This document shows positions 44,389 through 53,760 of a DNA stretch of 64,000 nucleotides, piece by piece. The DNA is from Desulfonatronospira thiodismutans ASO3-1 (GTDB lineage Bacteria; Desulfobacterota; Desulfovibrionia; Desulfovibrionales; Desulfonatronovibrionaceae). The notes under the pieces are model-generated. The model saw only the letters and a program-made list of their open reading frames with translations. It had not been told where the DNA came from and did no database searches. The first letter of the stretch is position 1; every line of letters starts with the position of its first letter. The position numbers and the translations under genes are program-made. The DNA lies in contig NZ_ACJN02000002.1 of assembly GCF_000174435.1 (NCBI RefSeq), forward strand, positions 1,108,363 through 1,172,362, written 5' to 3'.

Positions 44389-46230
44389 CTAAGCTTTTTT
44401 CCCTTCAACTATGGCGTACACGGTTTCTCCGGAAACCTCGTCATTCTGCATCAAGGATTCGGCCAGTTCGTCCATAGCCTGCCTGCGGGAGGATAACACC
44501 TCGTTTGCCCGCTCGTAAGCCTTTTTCAGAATGGCTTCTACTTCCAGGTCAATTTTCTGGGCGGTGGATTCGCTGTATTCCCTGGTTTTGCCCAGATCCT
44601 CTCCCAGGAAGATTTCCTTGCCCGGCCCGCCTGGCGCCATATGCTCGAAGGCCTCGCTCATTCCCCATTCCATGACCATTCTGCGTGCTATTTTGGTGGC
44701 TTCCTGCAGGTCGTTGGCCGCCCCGCTGGTGGCGGTGGAAAAAACCTGGACCTCGGCGCAGCGTCCGCCCATCATCACCGCCAGGCGGTCCAGCAGATAT
44801 TCCCGGGCAAAAATGTACTGTTCCCGGTCCGGAAACTGCTGTGTAGCTCCCATGGACTGACTTCTGGGTACGATTGAGACCTTGTATACCGGGTCCGCAT
44901 GGGGCAGTACCGCTCCCACAATGGCGTGCCCGGCTTCATGGTAAGCCACCATGCGCTTTTCTTCATGAGTCATGACCAGTCCGTGGCGCTTCAGGCCCAT
45001 GAGGATCTTGTCTCTGGCCGTTTCAATGTCCTGGCTGTTAATATGGCTGCGGCCGTCCCTGGCCGCCATAAGGGCGGCCTCGTTCATGAGGTTTTCCAGG
45101 TCCGCCCCGGAAAAACCGGGAGTTTCCCTGGCCAGGCGTTCCAGGTCCACATCCTGGCCAAGCTGTTTATTTTTGGAATGCACCTGAAGAAGCTCCACAC
45201 GGTCCTGGACCGTGGGCAGATCCACCAGGATACGCCGGTCGAATCTTCCTGGTCTGGTCAGGGCAGGGTCCAGGATGTCCGGACGGTTGGTGGAGGTCAT
45301 GACCACGATGTTTTCATGTTCTTCAAAACCGTCCAGTTCCCCCAGAAGCTGGTTCAGGGTCTGCTCCCGCTCGTCATGGCCTCCGCCCATTCCTGAACCG
45401 CGCCTGCGGCCTATGGCGTCAATCTCGTCAATGTAGATAATGCTCGGGGCGTTTTGCCTGGCTTCTTCAAACAGGTTGCGCACCCTCTTGGCTCCCACTC
45501 CCACAAACATTTCCATGAAGTCCGATCCGGTGATACTTAAAAAGGAGACCCCGGACTCGCCGGCCACCGCCTTGGCCAGAAGTGTCTTGCCTGTGCCGGG
45601 CGGGCCCACAAGTATTACTCCCCGGGGAACCTTGCCCCCCATTTCGTGGATTTTCCCGGGATCCTTGAGGTAGTCCACAACTTCCATGAGTTCCACCTTG
45701 GCCTCCCTGGCTCCGGCCACGTCCTGGAAGGTGGTGCTCTGCTTGCCCTGGTCGAATTTTTTGGCCTGGCTTTTGCCGAGACCGAACATCCCGCCTCCGC
45801 CCTGCATTTTTCTGTACTGGGAATAAATAAGCAGCGCGATAAGGAGCAAGGGTATGGTGGAAAGAAGCAGATACCAGAAGATGGGACTTCGCTCCGGCTG
45901 GGTATAGACCTGGATGTCCTTTTCCTGGAGAAGGGGCATGAGCTGGTCATCTCCAAAGGCCGGGGTATAGGTCACAAAATCGGTATAGGTGATATCATCC
46001 TTTTCCACTTCTTCATGTACCGAGCCTTCAATCCTGTCCCCGCGCACGGTGACTTCCTCCACGTTGTCCTCGCGCAGCTGAGCCAGGAAGTCGCTGTAGC
46101 TGATTTGCGCCGGCTGCCACATGGGGCCTGCAAAATTCCAGAAAAGCAGGACCAGAAACAATAAAATCAGAACATGCAGAAAAGTATCGTTTCGAAAATC
46201 GGGTTTTTGCTGTTTTTGCTTGTCTTGCAT
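44389..46230 (-). CDS. ftsH: ATP-dependent zinc metalloprotease FtsH
   Basis: A 613-residue membrane AAA protease that degrades misfolded membrane proteins and short-lived regulators such as sigma-32. Two membrane segments flank an extracytoplasmic domain ([36 protein letters not shown]). Then come Walker A GPPGTGKT, Walker [12 protein letters not shown], the second region [18 protein letters not shown], and the zinc site HEAGH near residue 410. The ATG at 46230 has AAGGAG 7 nt upstream; the longer frame lacks one. G-rich repeats lie just upstream of it. Confidence 0.97.
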   Translation of the reverse strand: MQDKQKQQKPDFRNDTFLHVLILLFLVLLFWNFAGPMWQPAQISYSDFLAQLREDNVEEVTVRGDRIEGSVHEEVEKDDITYTDFVTYTPAFGDDQLMPLLQEKDIQVYTQPERSPIFWYLLLSTIPLLLIALLIYSQYRKMQGGGGMFGLGKSQAKKFDQGKQSTTFQDVAGAREAKVELMEVVDYLKDPGKIHEMGGKVPRGVILVGPPGTGKTLLAKAVAGESGVSFLSITGSDFMEMFVGVGAKRVRNLFEEARQNAPSIIYIDEIDAIGRRRGSGMGGGHDEREQTLNQLLGELDGFEEHENIVVMTSTNRPDILDPALTRPGRFDRRILVDLPTVQDRVELLQVHSKNKQLGQDVDLERLARETPGFSGADLENLMNEAALMAARDGRSHINSQDIETARDKILMGLKRHGLVMTHEEKRMVAYHEAGHAIVGAVLPHADPVYKVSIVPRSQSMGATQQFPDREQYIFAREYLLDRLAVMMGGRCAEVQVFSTATSGAANDLQEATKIARRMVMEWGMSEAFEHMAPGGPGKEIFLGEDLGKTREYSESTAQKIDLEVEAILKKAYERANEVLSSRRQAMDELAESLMQNDEVSGETVYAIVEGKKA

Positions 46231-46298
46231 AAATAACTCCTTTGTAAAACATACGTGCATCAGTTGCTGATTTCAAGCAAGGATTGTGGGTTAGTAAT

Positions 46299-46586
46299 TC
46301 GGGATTGGGGGATTCAGGGATTCAGGGATTGGGGGATTGGGGAATTCAGGAATTGTGGGATTGGGGAATTCAGGGATTGGGGGAATTGAGGGATTGGGGG
46401 ATTGGGGGATTGGGGAATTCAGGAATTGTGGGATTGGGGAATTCAGGGATTGGGGGAATTGAGGGATTGGGGGATTGGGGGATTGGGGAATTCAGGAATT
46501 GTGGGATTGGGGAATTCAGGGATTCAGGGATTGAGGGATTGGGGGATTGGGGGATTCAGGGAATTGGGGAGTTGAGGGGGTGGGGG
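46299..46586 (+). repeat. G-rich minisatellite 2 with 73-bp higher-order unit
   Basis: Tandem GGGGATTG, GGGATTCA and GGGAATTC units. A 73-bp block starting with GGAATTCAGGAATTG recurs three times (46341, 46414, 46487). G runs of three to five bases recur throughout. The array fills most of the gap between ftsH and the mogA-like gene and gives long spurious frames. Confidence 0.9.
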
Positions 46587-46723
46587 TTATTGTGGGCCGG
46601 GGTGTGGATTCGGTGCTTGATCCGGGACAGGGTTTTCTCTATTCTGCCGTTTGTGCTGGAAACATATGCTGTCTGTTGCGGGAACAGGAAAGCCGGACGG
46701 GTAAAAAATACGGGAGAGCGGGC

Positions 46724-47497
46724 ATGTTGGTTATCCAAGGTAAAGGAAAAATTGCTGCTGGAAAAACCTTAGTTCTGGGGCCGCCGGGTGCAGTGGGAGT
46801 GCGCGGCACTTACACAGGTGATGATCCGGTGCTTAGAGCACTGCGGGCCGGGGTCTTTCTGCAGCGGGATATTCCTGTTTTTCAGGTGCTGGATAAGCCC
46901 TGGATAAACGGGGACGGTGAGACAGGCTTTCTGGGAATTGTTCTCCAGGCCCTGGCGGATGTGGACCTGGAAGAAAGTCCTGAGCTGCGGGTCAAGTGCC
47001 GGGGAAGATCCCTGGCCTGGATAACCCTGAGCGACAAGGGGGCCAGGGGGGAGCGTACAGACACCAGCGGCCCCATGATCCGGGAGACCGCAGAAAAAGG
47101 GCTTTCTCTTACTCTTTGCAGGGGCTGGGTTATACCCGATGATGCTTATCTTCTACGTTCGCTTCTGCAGCACCTGGCTTTTAATTCCGGTTTTGACCTG
47201 ATAGTCACCACCGGCGGCACCGGACTCGGGCCACGGGATATCACCCCCGAGGTGACCGGTCATGCAGTAGAAAAGCGCCTGCCGGGATTCGAGCAGGCCA
47301 TGATGGCCGCCTCCCTGCAGAAGACCCCGCATGCAGCTATCTCCCGGGCGGTAGCCGGCACCCTGGATCAAAGCATCATTTTAAACCTCCCGGGAAGTCC
47401 CAGGGGGGTCAAAGAAAACCTGGAAGCAGTGTTGCCGGCCATGGAGCATGCCCTGGCCAAGCTGCAGGGGGATGTCGCCGACTGTGCTTCGACCTGA
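46724..47497 (+). CDS. MogA/MoaB-like molybdenum cofactor protein
   Basis: About 257 residues. The C-terminal 165 residues form a MogA/MoaB domain (AWITLSDKGARGERTDTSGPMI; GFDLIVTTGGTGLGPRDITPEV; SIILNLPGSPRGV), which binds and adenylylates molybdopterin. The N-terminal 90 residues are an extra domain with glycines and GAVGVRGTYTGDDPVLR, maybe MOSC-like. I chose the ATG at 46724 (GGGAGAG upstream) because the longer frame is built from minisatellite DNA. Confidence 0.85.
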   Translation: MLVIQGKGKIAAGKTLVLGPPGAVGVRGTYTGDDPVLRALRAGVFLQRDIPVFQVLDKPWINGDGETGFLGIVLQALADVDLEESPELRVKCRGRSLAWITLSDKGARGERTDTSGPMIRETAEKGLSLTLCRGWVIPDDAYLLRSLLQHLAFNSGFDLIVTTGGTGLGPRDITPEVTGHAVEKRLPGFEQAMMAASLQKTPHAAISRAVAGTLDQSIILNLPGSPRGVKENLEAVLPAMEHALAKLQGDVADCAST

Positions 47498-47520
47498 ATC
47501 CGTGAAAACAGGCTCCGGAA

Positions 47521-47695
47521 TTTGTCAAAAAGGCCGCAAAGACTCACTCCAAGGCAGACTAAATCAAAATCCCGGCCTTGCCCGGTCTAACATGCTGCGG
47601 GAACTCCAAAAACTTATATAATTTAAATCAGATAATTAAAGGATTTTGATTAAGTCTGCCTAAGTCGCTCAGACAGTTTGCGGCCATTTTGCCAA
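47521..47695. repeat. Long imperfect inverted repeat
   Basis: Arms of about 52 bp (47521-47572 and 47641-47695) match when one is reversed, with some mismatches and small gaps. Example: GGCAGACTAAATCAAAATCC against GGATTTTGATTAAGTCTGCC. The loop is about 68 bp and AT-rich. It could be a MITE-like element or a stable stem-loop in the mRNA. No gene is seen between 47498 and 47799. Confidence 0.75.
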
Positions 47696-47799
47696 ACCCC
47701 GGAGCCTGCAAGGATATATGTCGAAAAGTATACTTAACGAATTCAGGCTGCGAAATAGAAGCCTGATTTTTATCGGGCAAACTAATTAGCGTGGAAACT

Positions 47800-50700
47800 A
47801 TGGATACATTTCTGGCTGATCTGCACATACATTCCTGTTATTCCCGGGCCACCAGCAAAAGCCTTGATCCTCCAAGCCTGGCCGCCTGGGCCGCGGCCAA
47901 GGGCATCCATGTGGTGGGCACCGGCGATTTCACCCATCCCGGCTGGGTGCAGATGCTCAGAGAACACCTGGTCCAGGGGGAAGACGGTCTGCTCTGCCTG
48001 CGTGAAAAAAGCGACCTGTCCTCATATATACCCGGCTTTGAGCAAAGGCTGGAGGCAAAAACAAGGTTCATGCTTTCAGCGGAGATAAGCTCCATCTACA
48101 AGCAGGGGGGCAGGGTGCGCAAAATTCACAACCTGGTTTTTTTCCCGGGATTTGAACAGGCGGAAAAATTCAACAGCAAGCTGGAGCGCATCGGCAACCT
48201 CAAGGCCGACGGACGGCCCATACTGGGCCTGGATTCCAGGAGCCTTCTGGAGATGGTTCTGGATACAGACCCCTGGGGTTTTGTAATCCCGGCCCATATA
48301 TGGACGCCCTGGTTTTCCCTTTTTGGTTCCAAGTCCGGGTTCGACAGCCTGGAAGAGTGTTTCGGGGACCTGGCGGGCTATATTTTCGCCCTGGAAACAG
48401 GATTGTCTTCTGATCCGGAAATGAACTGGATGTGGAGCAAGCTGGACCGGTTTGCCATGGTGTCCAATTCTGATGCACACAGCGCTGAAAACCTGGGCCG
48501 GGAAGTGAATCTTTTCCAGGGAGAAATGAGTTACGAGGGCATGTTTCGGGCCCTGCGCCGGGAGGGTCTGGGGAACAGGTTTCTGGGGACCCTGGAATTT
48601 TATCCTGAAGAGGGCAAGTATCACCTGGACGGACACCGCAAGTGCGGGGTGGTCATGGATCCCAGACAGACCATGGCCCACAGGGGGAAGTGTCCGGTGT
48701 GCGGCAAGGATATCACTGTAGGCGTACTCAACAGGGTCATGGCCATGGCTGACCGGGAGGAGCCCAGCCGACCTGATTATCAGCCGGGGTTTTCCTCGGT
48801 GATCCCTTTAAAGGAGATAATTTCAGAGATCCTGGGGGTCGGGCCCAAAACCAAGAAGGTGCAGAGCTTTTACAACAGCCTGGTACACAGGTTCGGTCCG
48901 GAGCTGCAGATACTGCAGAACGTGCCGGTGGAAGATCTGGGCAGATTCAACAGCCCTCTGGGCAAGGGCATTGCCAGGATGCGCACCGGAGAGGTTATCC
49001 GTCAGCCCGGATATGACGGGGAATACGGTGTGGTCAGGGTGTTTACCGACACTGAAAGGCAGGAGTTCAAAAAGGGCAAAAGACTCATGCCTGTAGCTGA
49101 AGACAACCGGAAACAGGAATATAAGCGCATAAAGTCCGTGCAGGAAGACCCTGAGAGTGCTGCCCGGGTCCAGGAAAAACACCTGGAATTCAATGCCGCC
49201 CAGCAGCAGGCCATTGAGGCCGGTCCGGAGCCCGTTCTGGTCATGGCCGGTCCGGGCACGGGCAAGACTCAGACCCTCATGGGCAAAGTAAGCAGGCTTC
49301 TTGAGCAGGAGGTAAATCCAAGGCATATCCTGGTGCTGACTTTTACCCGCAAAGCGGCCAGAGAGCTCAAGGATCGCCTAATAAGCATCCATGGAGACGA
49401 TCAGGCCCTGCCCCGGGCGGAAACCATGCATGCCATGGCCTTTGAGCACTGGAAAAGGGTCTATGGAGAGGAACCGCTTATCCTGGGTGAAGAAGAGGCC
49501 TTCAAGGTGTTTGCAGAATCCAGTCCGGATCTCAAGGGTTCTGCACTGAAAAAGGCCTGGCAGGAGACAGGGGCGGCCAGGGAACAGCTTCTGGCATTGC
49601 CTGCTGCCGGAGAGAACTACAATCGACAGAAGCAGGACTGGAACCAGGTTGACTATGCCGATCTGCTGGAGTTCTGGCTTCAGGAGCTGCAAAGCGGCAA
49701 ATTTGTCCGACCCTACACCCATGTACTGGTGGACGAGATTCAGGACCTGTCCCGGCTGCAGCTGGAGATAATCAGGGAACTGCTCCCGGAGAAAGGGGAG
49801 GGATTTTTCGGCATCGGCGATCCCAGGCAGTCCATCTACGGCTTTCGCGGCGCAGTTGGGGATGTGCCGCAGGTGCTTCGTTCCTTCTGGCCGGACCTGC
49901 AGGTTGTAAGCCTCAAGGAAAACTACCGTTCGTCCCGGGGTATCCTGGAGCTGTCCCAGGGTCTTTTTCCAGAAGACGCAAGCCTTGAGGCCAAAGTAGC
50001 CCTTCCGGCCGGCATGACCCTGTACCGGGCTGCCGAGGGAGTGCAGGAGGCCCACTGGGTGGGGCAGAGAATCAGTGAACTCCTGGGAGGTACGGGGCAC
50101 TGGCAGATGGACGGGCAGACTGAGCCCTCAGGCCTGGCCCCGGAGGATATAGCCATTCTGGTGCGCTTCAAGGCCCTGGGCACTGTCCTGGAAAAAGAGC
50201 TGCACCGAATGGGCATACCGGTCTGTGTGCCCCAACAGGAGCCGTTTTACCAGGATCACAGGGTGGAGCTTATCCTCAAGGCGGCGTCCCGGGTGCTTGG
50301 GGTCAGCTGGAGCCAAGAGGTGTTTGAATGTCCGGAAAAGGTACTGGCTAAAGGCCCCCTTGGCCTGGCTGCTTATCTCGGGGACGTGCCTCCTTTTGAC
50401 AGGTTTTTCTGGCAGAGCAGGGCCTTCAGGGAGCTGGAAAAGCAGTACAGGGAAAAAGGAGGCTGGGCAGGTCTTATTAACCATATCCGCCTGGAAAGCG
50501 AGCTGGATCAGGCGGAAATGAAGAGCAGAAAGGTCAAGATTCTGACCATGCACGCGGCCAAGGGCCTGGAGTTTGAAGCCGTGTTTCTGCCGTGCCTGGA
50601 GGACGGGATTGTGCCTTTCGCCGGCATGGATTTTCTGCTGGGCAAGCCAGCTCAGGCAGAGCACAAAAGCGATGAGCTTGAAGAAAGAAGGCTTTTTTAT

Positions 50701-50883
50701 GTGGCGCTCACCAGGGCCAGGCGGCATCTCTATCTAAGCCTCGCCGGAAGCAGGAAAGTTTATGGTCGGCTGCTCAGGCTGAAGGAGTCCAGATTTTTAT
50801 CCATGCTTGACCTGACAGGGGTACATAAGACCAGGGCCAGGATCTGTAAAACTAAAAGGGAAAAGAGGCCCAGACTTTTTTAG
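47800..50883 (+). CDS. EndoQ-like PHP nuclease fused to UvrD-type helicase
   Basis: A 1027-residue two-part protein. Residues 1-420 are a PHP-superfamily domain of the EndoQ type (DLHIHSCYSRATSKS near 5; GTGDFTHPGWVQML near 42) with a four-cysteine zinc finger (CGVVMDP...CPVCGKD, about 279-300). EndoQ relatives nick DNA at deaminated bases. A linker leads to a UvrD/PcrA-like SF1 helicase with Walker A GPGTGKT near 484, DEIQD near 644, GDPRQSIYGFRG near 673, HAAKGLEF near 917 and YVALTRARR near 966. A GTG at 47791 is an alternative start. The stretch 50884-51134 holds nothing I recognise. Confidence 0.9.
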   Translation: MDTFLADLHIHSCYSRATSKSLDPPSLAAWAAAKGIHVVGTGDFTHPGWVQMLREHLVQGEDGLLCLREKSDLSSYIPGFEQRLEAKTRFMLSAEISSIYKQGGRVRKIHNLVFFPGFEQAEKFNSKLERIGNLKADGRPILGLDSRSLLEMVLDTDPWGFVIPAHIWTPWFSLFGSKSGFDSLEECFGDLAGYIFALETGLSSDPEMNWMWSKLDRFAMVSNSDAHSAENLGREVNLFQGEMSYEGMFRALRREGLGNRFLGTLEFYPEEGKYHLDGHRKCGVVMDPRQTMAHRGKCPVCGKDITVGVLNRVMAMADREEPSRPDYQPGFSSVIPLKEIISEILGVGPKTKKVQSFYNSLVHRFGPELQILQNVPVEDLGRFNSPLGKGIARMRTGEVIRQPGYDGEYGVVRVFTDTERQEFKKGKRLMPVAEDNRKQEYKRIKSVQEDPESAARVQEKHLEFNAAQQQAIEAGPEPVLVMAGPGTGKTQTLMGKVSRLLEQEVNPRHILVLTFTRKAARELKDRLISIHGDDQALPRAETMHAMAFEHWKRVYGEEPLILGEEEAFKVFAESSPDLKGSALKKAWQETGAAREQLLALPAAGENYNRQKQDWNQVDYADLLEFWLQELQSGKFVRPYTHVLVDEIQDLSRLQLEIIRELLPEKGEGFFGIGDPRQSIYGFRGAVGDVPQVLRSFWPDLQVVSLKENYRSSRGILELSQGLFPEDASLEAKVALPAGMTLYRAAEGVQEAHWVGQRISELLGGTGHWQMDGQTEPSGLAPEDIAILVRFKALGTVLEKELHRMGIPVCVPQQEPFYQDHRVELILKAASRVLGVSWSQEVFECPEKVLAKGPLGLAAYLGDVPPFDRFFWQSRAFRELEKQYREKGGWAGLINHIRLESELDQAEMKSRKVKILTMHAAKGLEFEAVFLPCLEDGIVPFAGMDFLLGKPAQAEHKSDELEERRLFYVALTRARRHLYLSLAGSRKVYGRLLRLKESRFLSMLDLTGVHKTRARICKTKREKRPRLF

Positions 50884-51134
50884 TCCGGTTTGAGTGCGCA
50901 GGCGCTTCTCCAGGGTGGCAGGTGCAAAGAGGGGTATGCGTTTAGCGCAGGAGGAAGTTGTAGAAGAACTTTTCGTAGAGCGTACAGACCCTTTGAGCCA
51001 TGACCGGCCTGAACCCTGCGCTCCTGAGACGACAATAGACATGCAGGGGGTTAAAATGATGCTGAATAAAACATTTGACTTTTTTCATATTTAAATATCA
51101 GCAATAAGCATGCCTTAATCTCTGAAAAGTGTAC

Positions 51135-51500
51135 TTATATGAAAAAAACAAAAAAATCAAGTCTTTTGTTGGATCCTGAATCGGGATTAAAAAGGTTTGG
51201 GGATTGGGGGATTGCCTCCACATTTCCTGGTGAAACCAGGCCAAGGATCACCAGATCGTCCGGATCGCGGCAGCTTTCCGGATCAACTGCCGAGGGTGTC
51301 ACGGTTTCTGCATTATTGCGCAGCAATTGCAGGTACTCGGCAACAACAGGAGCAGGGACATTGATTTTGAATCGCAGCTTTTCGAGGCCTTCGCAGATGA
51401 TGAGCTGATGTTGTTCCAGGCAAAGCTCAAAAACCGCCTCGCAAACCCCGCGGGCGGCTGCAGCCGCGATAATGACGTTGGCATCAAGAACAACCCTCAT
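51135..51500 (-). pseudogene. PIN-domain toxin, C-terminus replaced by repeat DNA
   Basis: The N-terminal 95 residues are a normal PIN toxin (MRVVLDANVIIAAAAARGVC; PDDLVILGLV). After GLVSPGNVE the reading frame enters the GGGGATTG repeat and other foreign DNA, so the expected ending with the last acidic residue of the active site is lost. Its start overlaps the antitoxin stop (ATGA), as in intact VapBC-like pairs. Confidence 0.75.
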
Positions 51501-51712
51501 GACAGGGCCTTGAATACATCCTCGTCAGTCAGCAGGCCTTGTGCCTCGGCAAAGGGCAAAATCTTCCCGCGCACAGAGCGAAATTTTTCCACTGCGATAT
51601 AACGTTTCAGCGATTCCCGGACAATATCGCTGACCGCCCTGTTTTCTGCACGGCTGAGCTGGTCAAGCTCGTTTTTCATGCTTTCCGGCAGGCGAACAGT
51701 AAGTGTAGTCAT
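51497..51712 (-). CDS. Ribbon-helix-helix antitoxin of the broken PIN pair
   Basis: A 71-residue protein: TTLTVRLPESMKNELDQL ribbon-helix-helix followed by SDIVRESLKRYIAVEKF and an acidic tail. It is complete and first in the operon. With the toxin damaged it may survive as an orphan repressor. The intergenic stretch 51713-52028 holds no gene that I can see. Confidence 0.82.
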   Translation of the reverse strand: MTTLTVRLPESMKNELDQLSRAENRAVSDIVRESLKRYIAVEKFRSVRGKILPFAEAQGLLTDEDVFKALS

Positions 51713-52028
51713 GGCTGGCCCTCCTGCTGAATGGTTACCGTGAGGAATATTTCCAGGGCACTGAGAAGCAGGCGGCGCAGCTGCATCTCACCTGGTCCCG
51801 GCCGGAAATGCAGGGTATCCCTCCAAAAAAGCCCCGGAGATGGTCTTTTTGCAGGTAAAAATTGACATGCCAGGGCCGGCTGTCATTTTTGAAGGCTGTA
51901 CCTGGGCAACATAAGATGGTTTTTTGCTCCAGCCCCGGAAAACTGCAACACAAATAAATTGTGGCATAAACATCCAGTCATTGACAACTAGCCGCTATAT
52001 GCTATATTTGTATAGCAGGAGGCTTAAA

Positions 52029-52244
52029 ATGCTGGCTATCAGACTGCCTGAAGAAATAGAAAAAAGACTGGGTGATCTGGCTGAAAAAACCGGAAGAACA
52101 AAATCATTTTATGCCCGGGAAGCAATCATGGAGCACCTGGAAGATCTGGAAGACTATTACCTGGCTGTGCACAGGCTGGAGAATCCCCCGGAAAGGGTCT
52201 GGTCGTTAGAGGAGCTGGAGCAGGGAATTGATCTGGAGAGTTGA
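52029..52244 (+). CDS. RelB-like antitoxin, second pair
   Basis: A 71-residue ribbon-helix-helix protein (LAIRLPEEIEKRLGDLAEKTGRTKSFYAREAI) with an acidic tail. AGGAGG lies upstream of the ATG. It overlaps the toxin gene by 17 bp, the same overlap as in the pair at 36 kb. Confidence 0.88.
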   Translation: MLAIRLPEEIEKRLGDLAEKTGRTKSFYAREAIMEHLEDLEDYYLAVHRLENPPERVWSLEELEQGIDLES

Positions 52245-52497
52245 ATTTGACGACCGGGCCAGAAAAGAGCTGCGCAGGCTGGATCGGCAGGCGCAGGCCA
52301 ATATCCTTCGTTATCTACGTGACCGGATTTGCACACCTGAAGATCCCCGCCGCTTTGGAGATCCTCTGCGCAAAAATATGTCTGGATTCTGGAAATACCG
52401 CACAGGACCATACCGGATTATCTGCGACATCCAGGAATGTGTGGTCACGGTCCGGATTGTACGCATTGGTCACCGCAAAAATATTTATACAACCTGA
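52228..52497 (+). CDS. RelE-like toxin, second pair
   Basis: An 89-residue RelE-fold protein starting at TTG (IWRVEFDDRARKELRRLDRQ; GFWKYRTGPYRIICDI; VRIVRIGHRKNIY). Basic and aromatic catalytic residues are in place, so it looks functional. Its last 70 bp occur again, nearly identical, at 56768-56845. Confidence 0.88.
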   Translation: MIWRVEFDDRARKELRRLDRQAQANILRYLRDRICTPEDPRRFGDPLRKNMSGFWKYRTGPYRIICDIQECVVTVRIVRIGHRKNIYTT

Positions 52498-52499
52498 TA

Positions 52500-52633
52500 A
52501 TTCCCTTGTGGGACAGTGTGCTCCCAGAATCTCAATGCCGATAGGCTCCCCACGGTTATTTAGCTGCGCCGTTTTGTTTGAACTGACCTCAATGATTCCG
52601 TCATCAGTGGTCAAAAAGTAATCTGCTCCGGCT
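52500..52633 (-). pseudogene. PIN-domain fragment
   Basis: The minus strand reads AGADYFLTTDDGIIEVSS and a little further. This matches the C-terminal part of PIN proteins such as the one at 58682-59116 (AGADYFLTTDDGILKK). The DNA of 52596-52632 repeats 58762-58797 almost exactly. No start and no N-terminal half remain. Confidence 0.7.
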
Positions 52634-52683
52634 TGACTTGGCGTGCTTAAAGTAGCACACCTTGTGTTCCAAGGAGAGAAATT

Positions 52684-52854
52684 ATGCCGACAAAAAATCC
52701 CAGAATAAATGTTGTCCTGGAAAGTGGACTGTATTCAGCCGTAAGCGATCTTGCAAAGCAGGAAGGTATATCAAAATCAATGGCTATCCGGGATCTGGTA
52801 AAAGAAGCCATGGAGCTAAGGGAAGATGTAGCCTTGACAGCTCTGGCTGAATAA
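52684..52854 (+). CDS. Antitoxin-like protein shortened by a nonsense codon
   Basis: A 56-residue protein (PTKNPRINVVLESGLYSAV; DLAKQEGISKSMAIRDLVKEAM). The frame continues past the TAA at 52852-52854 as RELTFNPDTSLSHEQVWG, the usual end of such antitoxins. So a full-length version of about 75 residues was cut by one stop codon. AGGAG lies upstream. Confidence 0.78.
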   Translation: MPTKNPRINVVLESGLYSAVSDLAKQEGISKSMAIRDLVKEAMELREDVALTALAE

Positions 52855-52891
52855 AGAGAACTGACATTCAATCCGGATACCTCCTTAAGCC

Positions 52892-53065
52892 ATGAACAAG
52901 TATGGGGTTAAATACCATCCAGCTGTGAAGTCCGAGGACTTGCCCCGCTTAGGCTCTGATATCAAATCATGGATCAGGAGGACCATTGAGGAAAAATTAA
53001 CGCAAGCTCCCCAGGAGTACGGTCTTACTTTGTATCGGTCAGCAGGCAGAAACTGGCTCAAATAG
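52892..53065 (+). pseudogene. Truncated RelE-type toxin
   Basis: 57 residues (VKYHPAVKSEDLPRLGSDI; LTQAPQEYGLTLYRSAGRNW) match the first two thirds of RelE-like toxins, then a TAG follows. The catalytic C-terminal strand is missing. It overlaps the end of the lost antitoxin tail. Together with the antitoxin it is a decayed pair. Confidence 0.75.
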
Positions 53066-53102
53066 ACATGATAGACAGGCAGGGTCTTCCTTTGAATATC
53101 AT

Positions 53103-53450
53103 TCAGCGGATAAACCACTGATCCAGATGGCCCGCATACATGAGAATAAAGATCCTGCCATCTTCGGACCTGATACGGAAGTAATCAATGACCGGCTGCT
53201 TCGGATCAACCCCTCCCTCATACCAGCGGGCTATTATCTCTGCTGCTTCCAGCCTTGCGCTCTCAAAGACAAAGGCAACCGGGTATTCATCGGCCTTATG
53301 ACCGCTGCGGCACTCAACCTGAGTCTTCTGGAATTCATGTTTTGACGGCAATGTCCCAGCTCTTCCGGTACGCAGATCTCCAGATTTTCCAGGGTGTTTT
53401 CCGGTTGTTAAACCGGAAGGATCAGCCCGCTGCCCCGCTTTGACTCTCAT
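53103..53450 (-). CDS. Uncertain ORF with a conserved-looking C-terminal half
   Basis: The C-terminal 70 residues (QVECRSGHKADEYPVAFVFE; ARWYEGGVDPKQPVIDYFRIRS) read like a real small domain rich in Arg and Tyr/Trp. I do not recognise it with certainty; it may resemble small DUF6504-like proteins. The N-terminal part looks non-coding, and no clear start is seen. Possibly a remnant. Confidence 0.4.
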   Translation of the reverse strand: MRVKAGQRADPSGLTTGKHPGKSGDLRTGRAGTLPSKHEFQKTQVECRSGHKADEYPVAFVFESARLEAAEIIARWYEGGVDPKQPVIDYFRIRSEDGRIFILMYAGHLDQWFIR

Positions 53451-53483
53451 ATAAGAAAAACTGCTCTTTCTGAAAAGGGAAAT

Positions 53484-53523
53484 CTTAAAACAGCCATTCC
53501 GGTATCAAAATGGCTGTTTTAAG
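53484..53523. terminator. Strong symmetric terminator-like hairpin
   Basis: A perfect 15-bp stem (CTTAAAACAGCCATT / AATGGCTGTTTTAAG) with a 10-nt loop; T runs are built into both arms, so it could stop transcription from both sides. Confidence 0.75.
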
Positions 53524-53559
53524 GCCAAAAATCAGGCCTTATTAAGAAAGTTACGTTGT

Positions 53560-53760
53560 TTATCCAATAAGCTGACCGGGTCCGACCCAGGATCCAGCGT
53601 AGTCCAGCATCTGTCCCACGACCTCTCTGCGGATTCGCGTGTCGCTGCTGCGTTTGACTTCAACCAGGGTGGGAACGCCGTCCTGATCAAAAAAGAGGTG
53701 GTCCAGAGACCACCTGCCGGATCCTTATTGGCGATTCTGATCCCTGTTTCCAGGATCATC
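53560..53760 (-). pseudogene. Nuclease-like gene, C-terminal fragment
   Basis: With one frameshift the minus strand reads GRWSLDHLFFDQDGVPTLVE and VKRSSDTRIRREVVGQMLDYAG. The PTLVEVKR segment has the E-x-K layout of PD-(D/E)xK nucleases. The N-terminal part of the same family lies at 59742-59876 on the same strand, so this is one half of a split gene. Confidence 0.65.

Noticed and set aside
46284..46772. A 162-residue frame made of GLGDWGIQ-like repeats
   Set aside because: Product of the GGGGATTG minisatellite; the real gene starts at 46724 in another frame.
52852..52854. The in-frame stop in the antitoxin as another recoded codon
   Set aside because: It is TAA, which is not a selenocysteine codon, and the neighbouring toxin is also broken.
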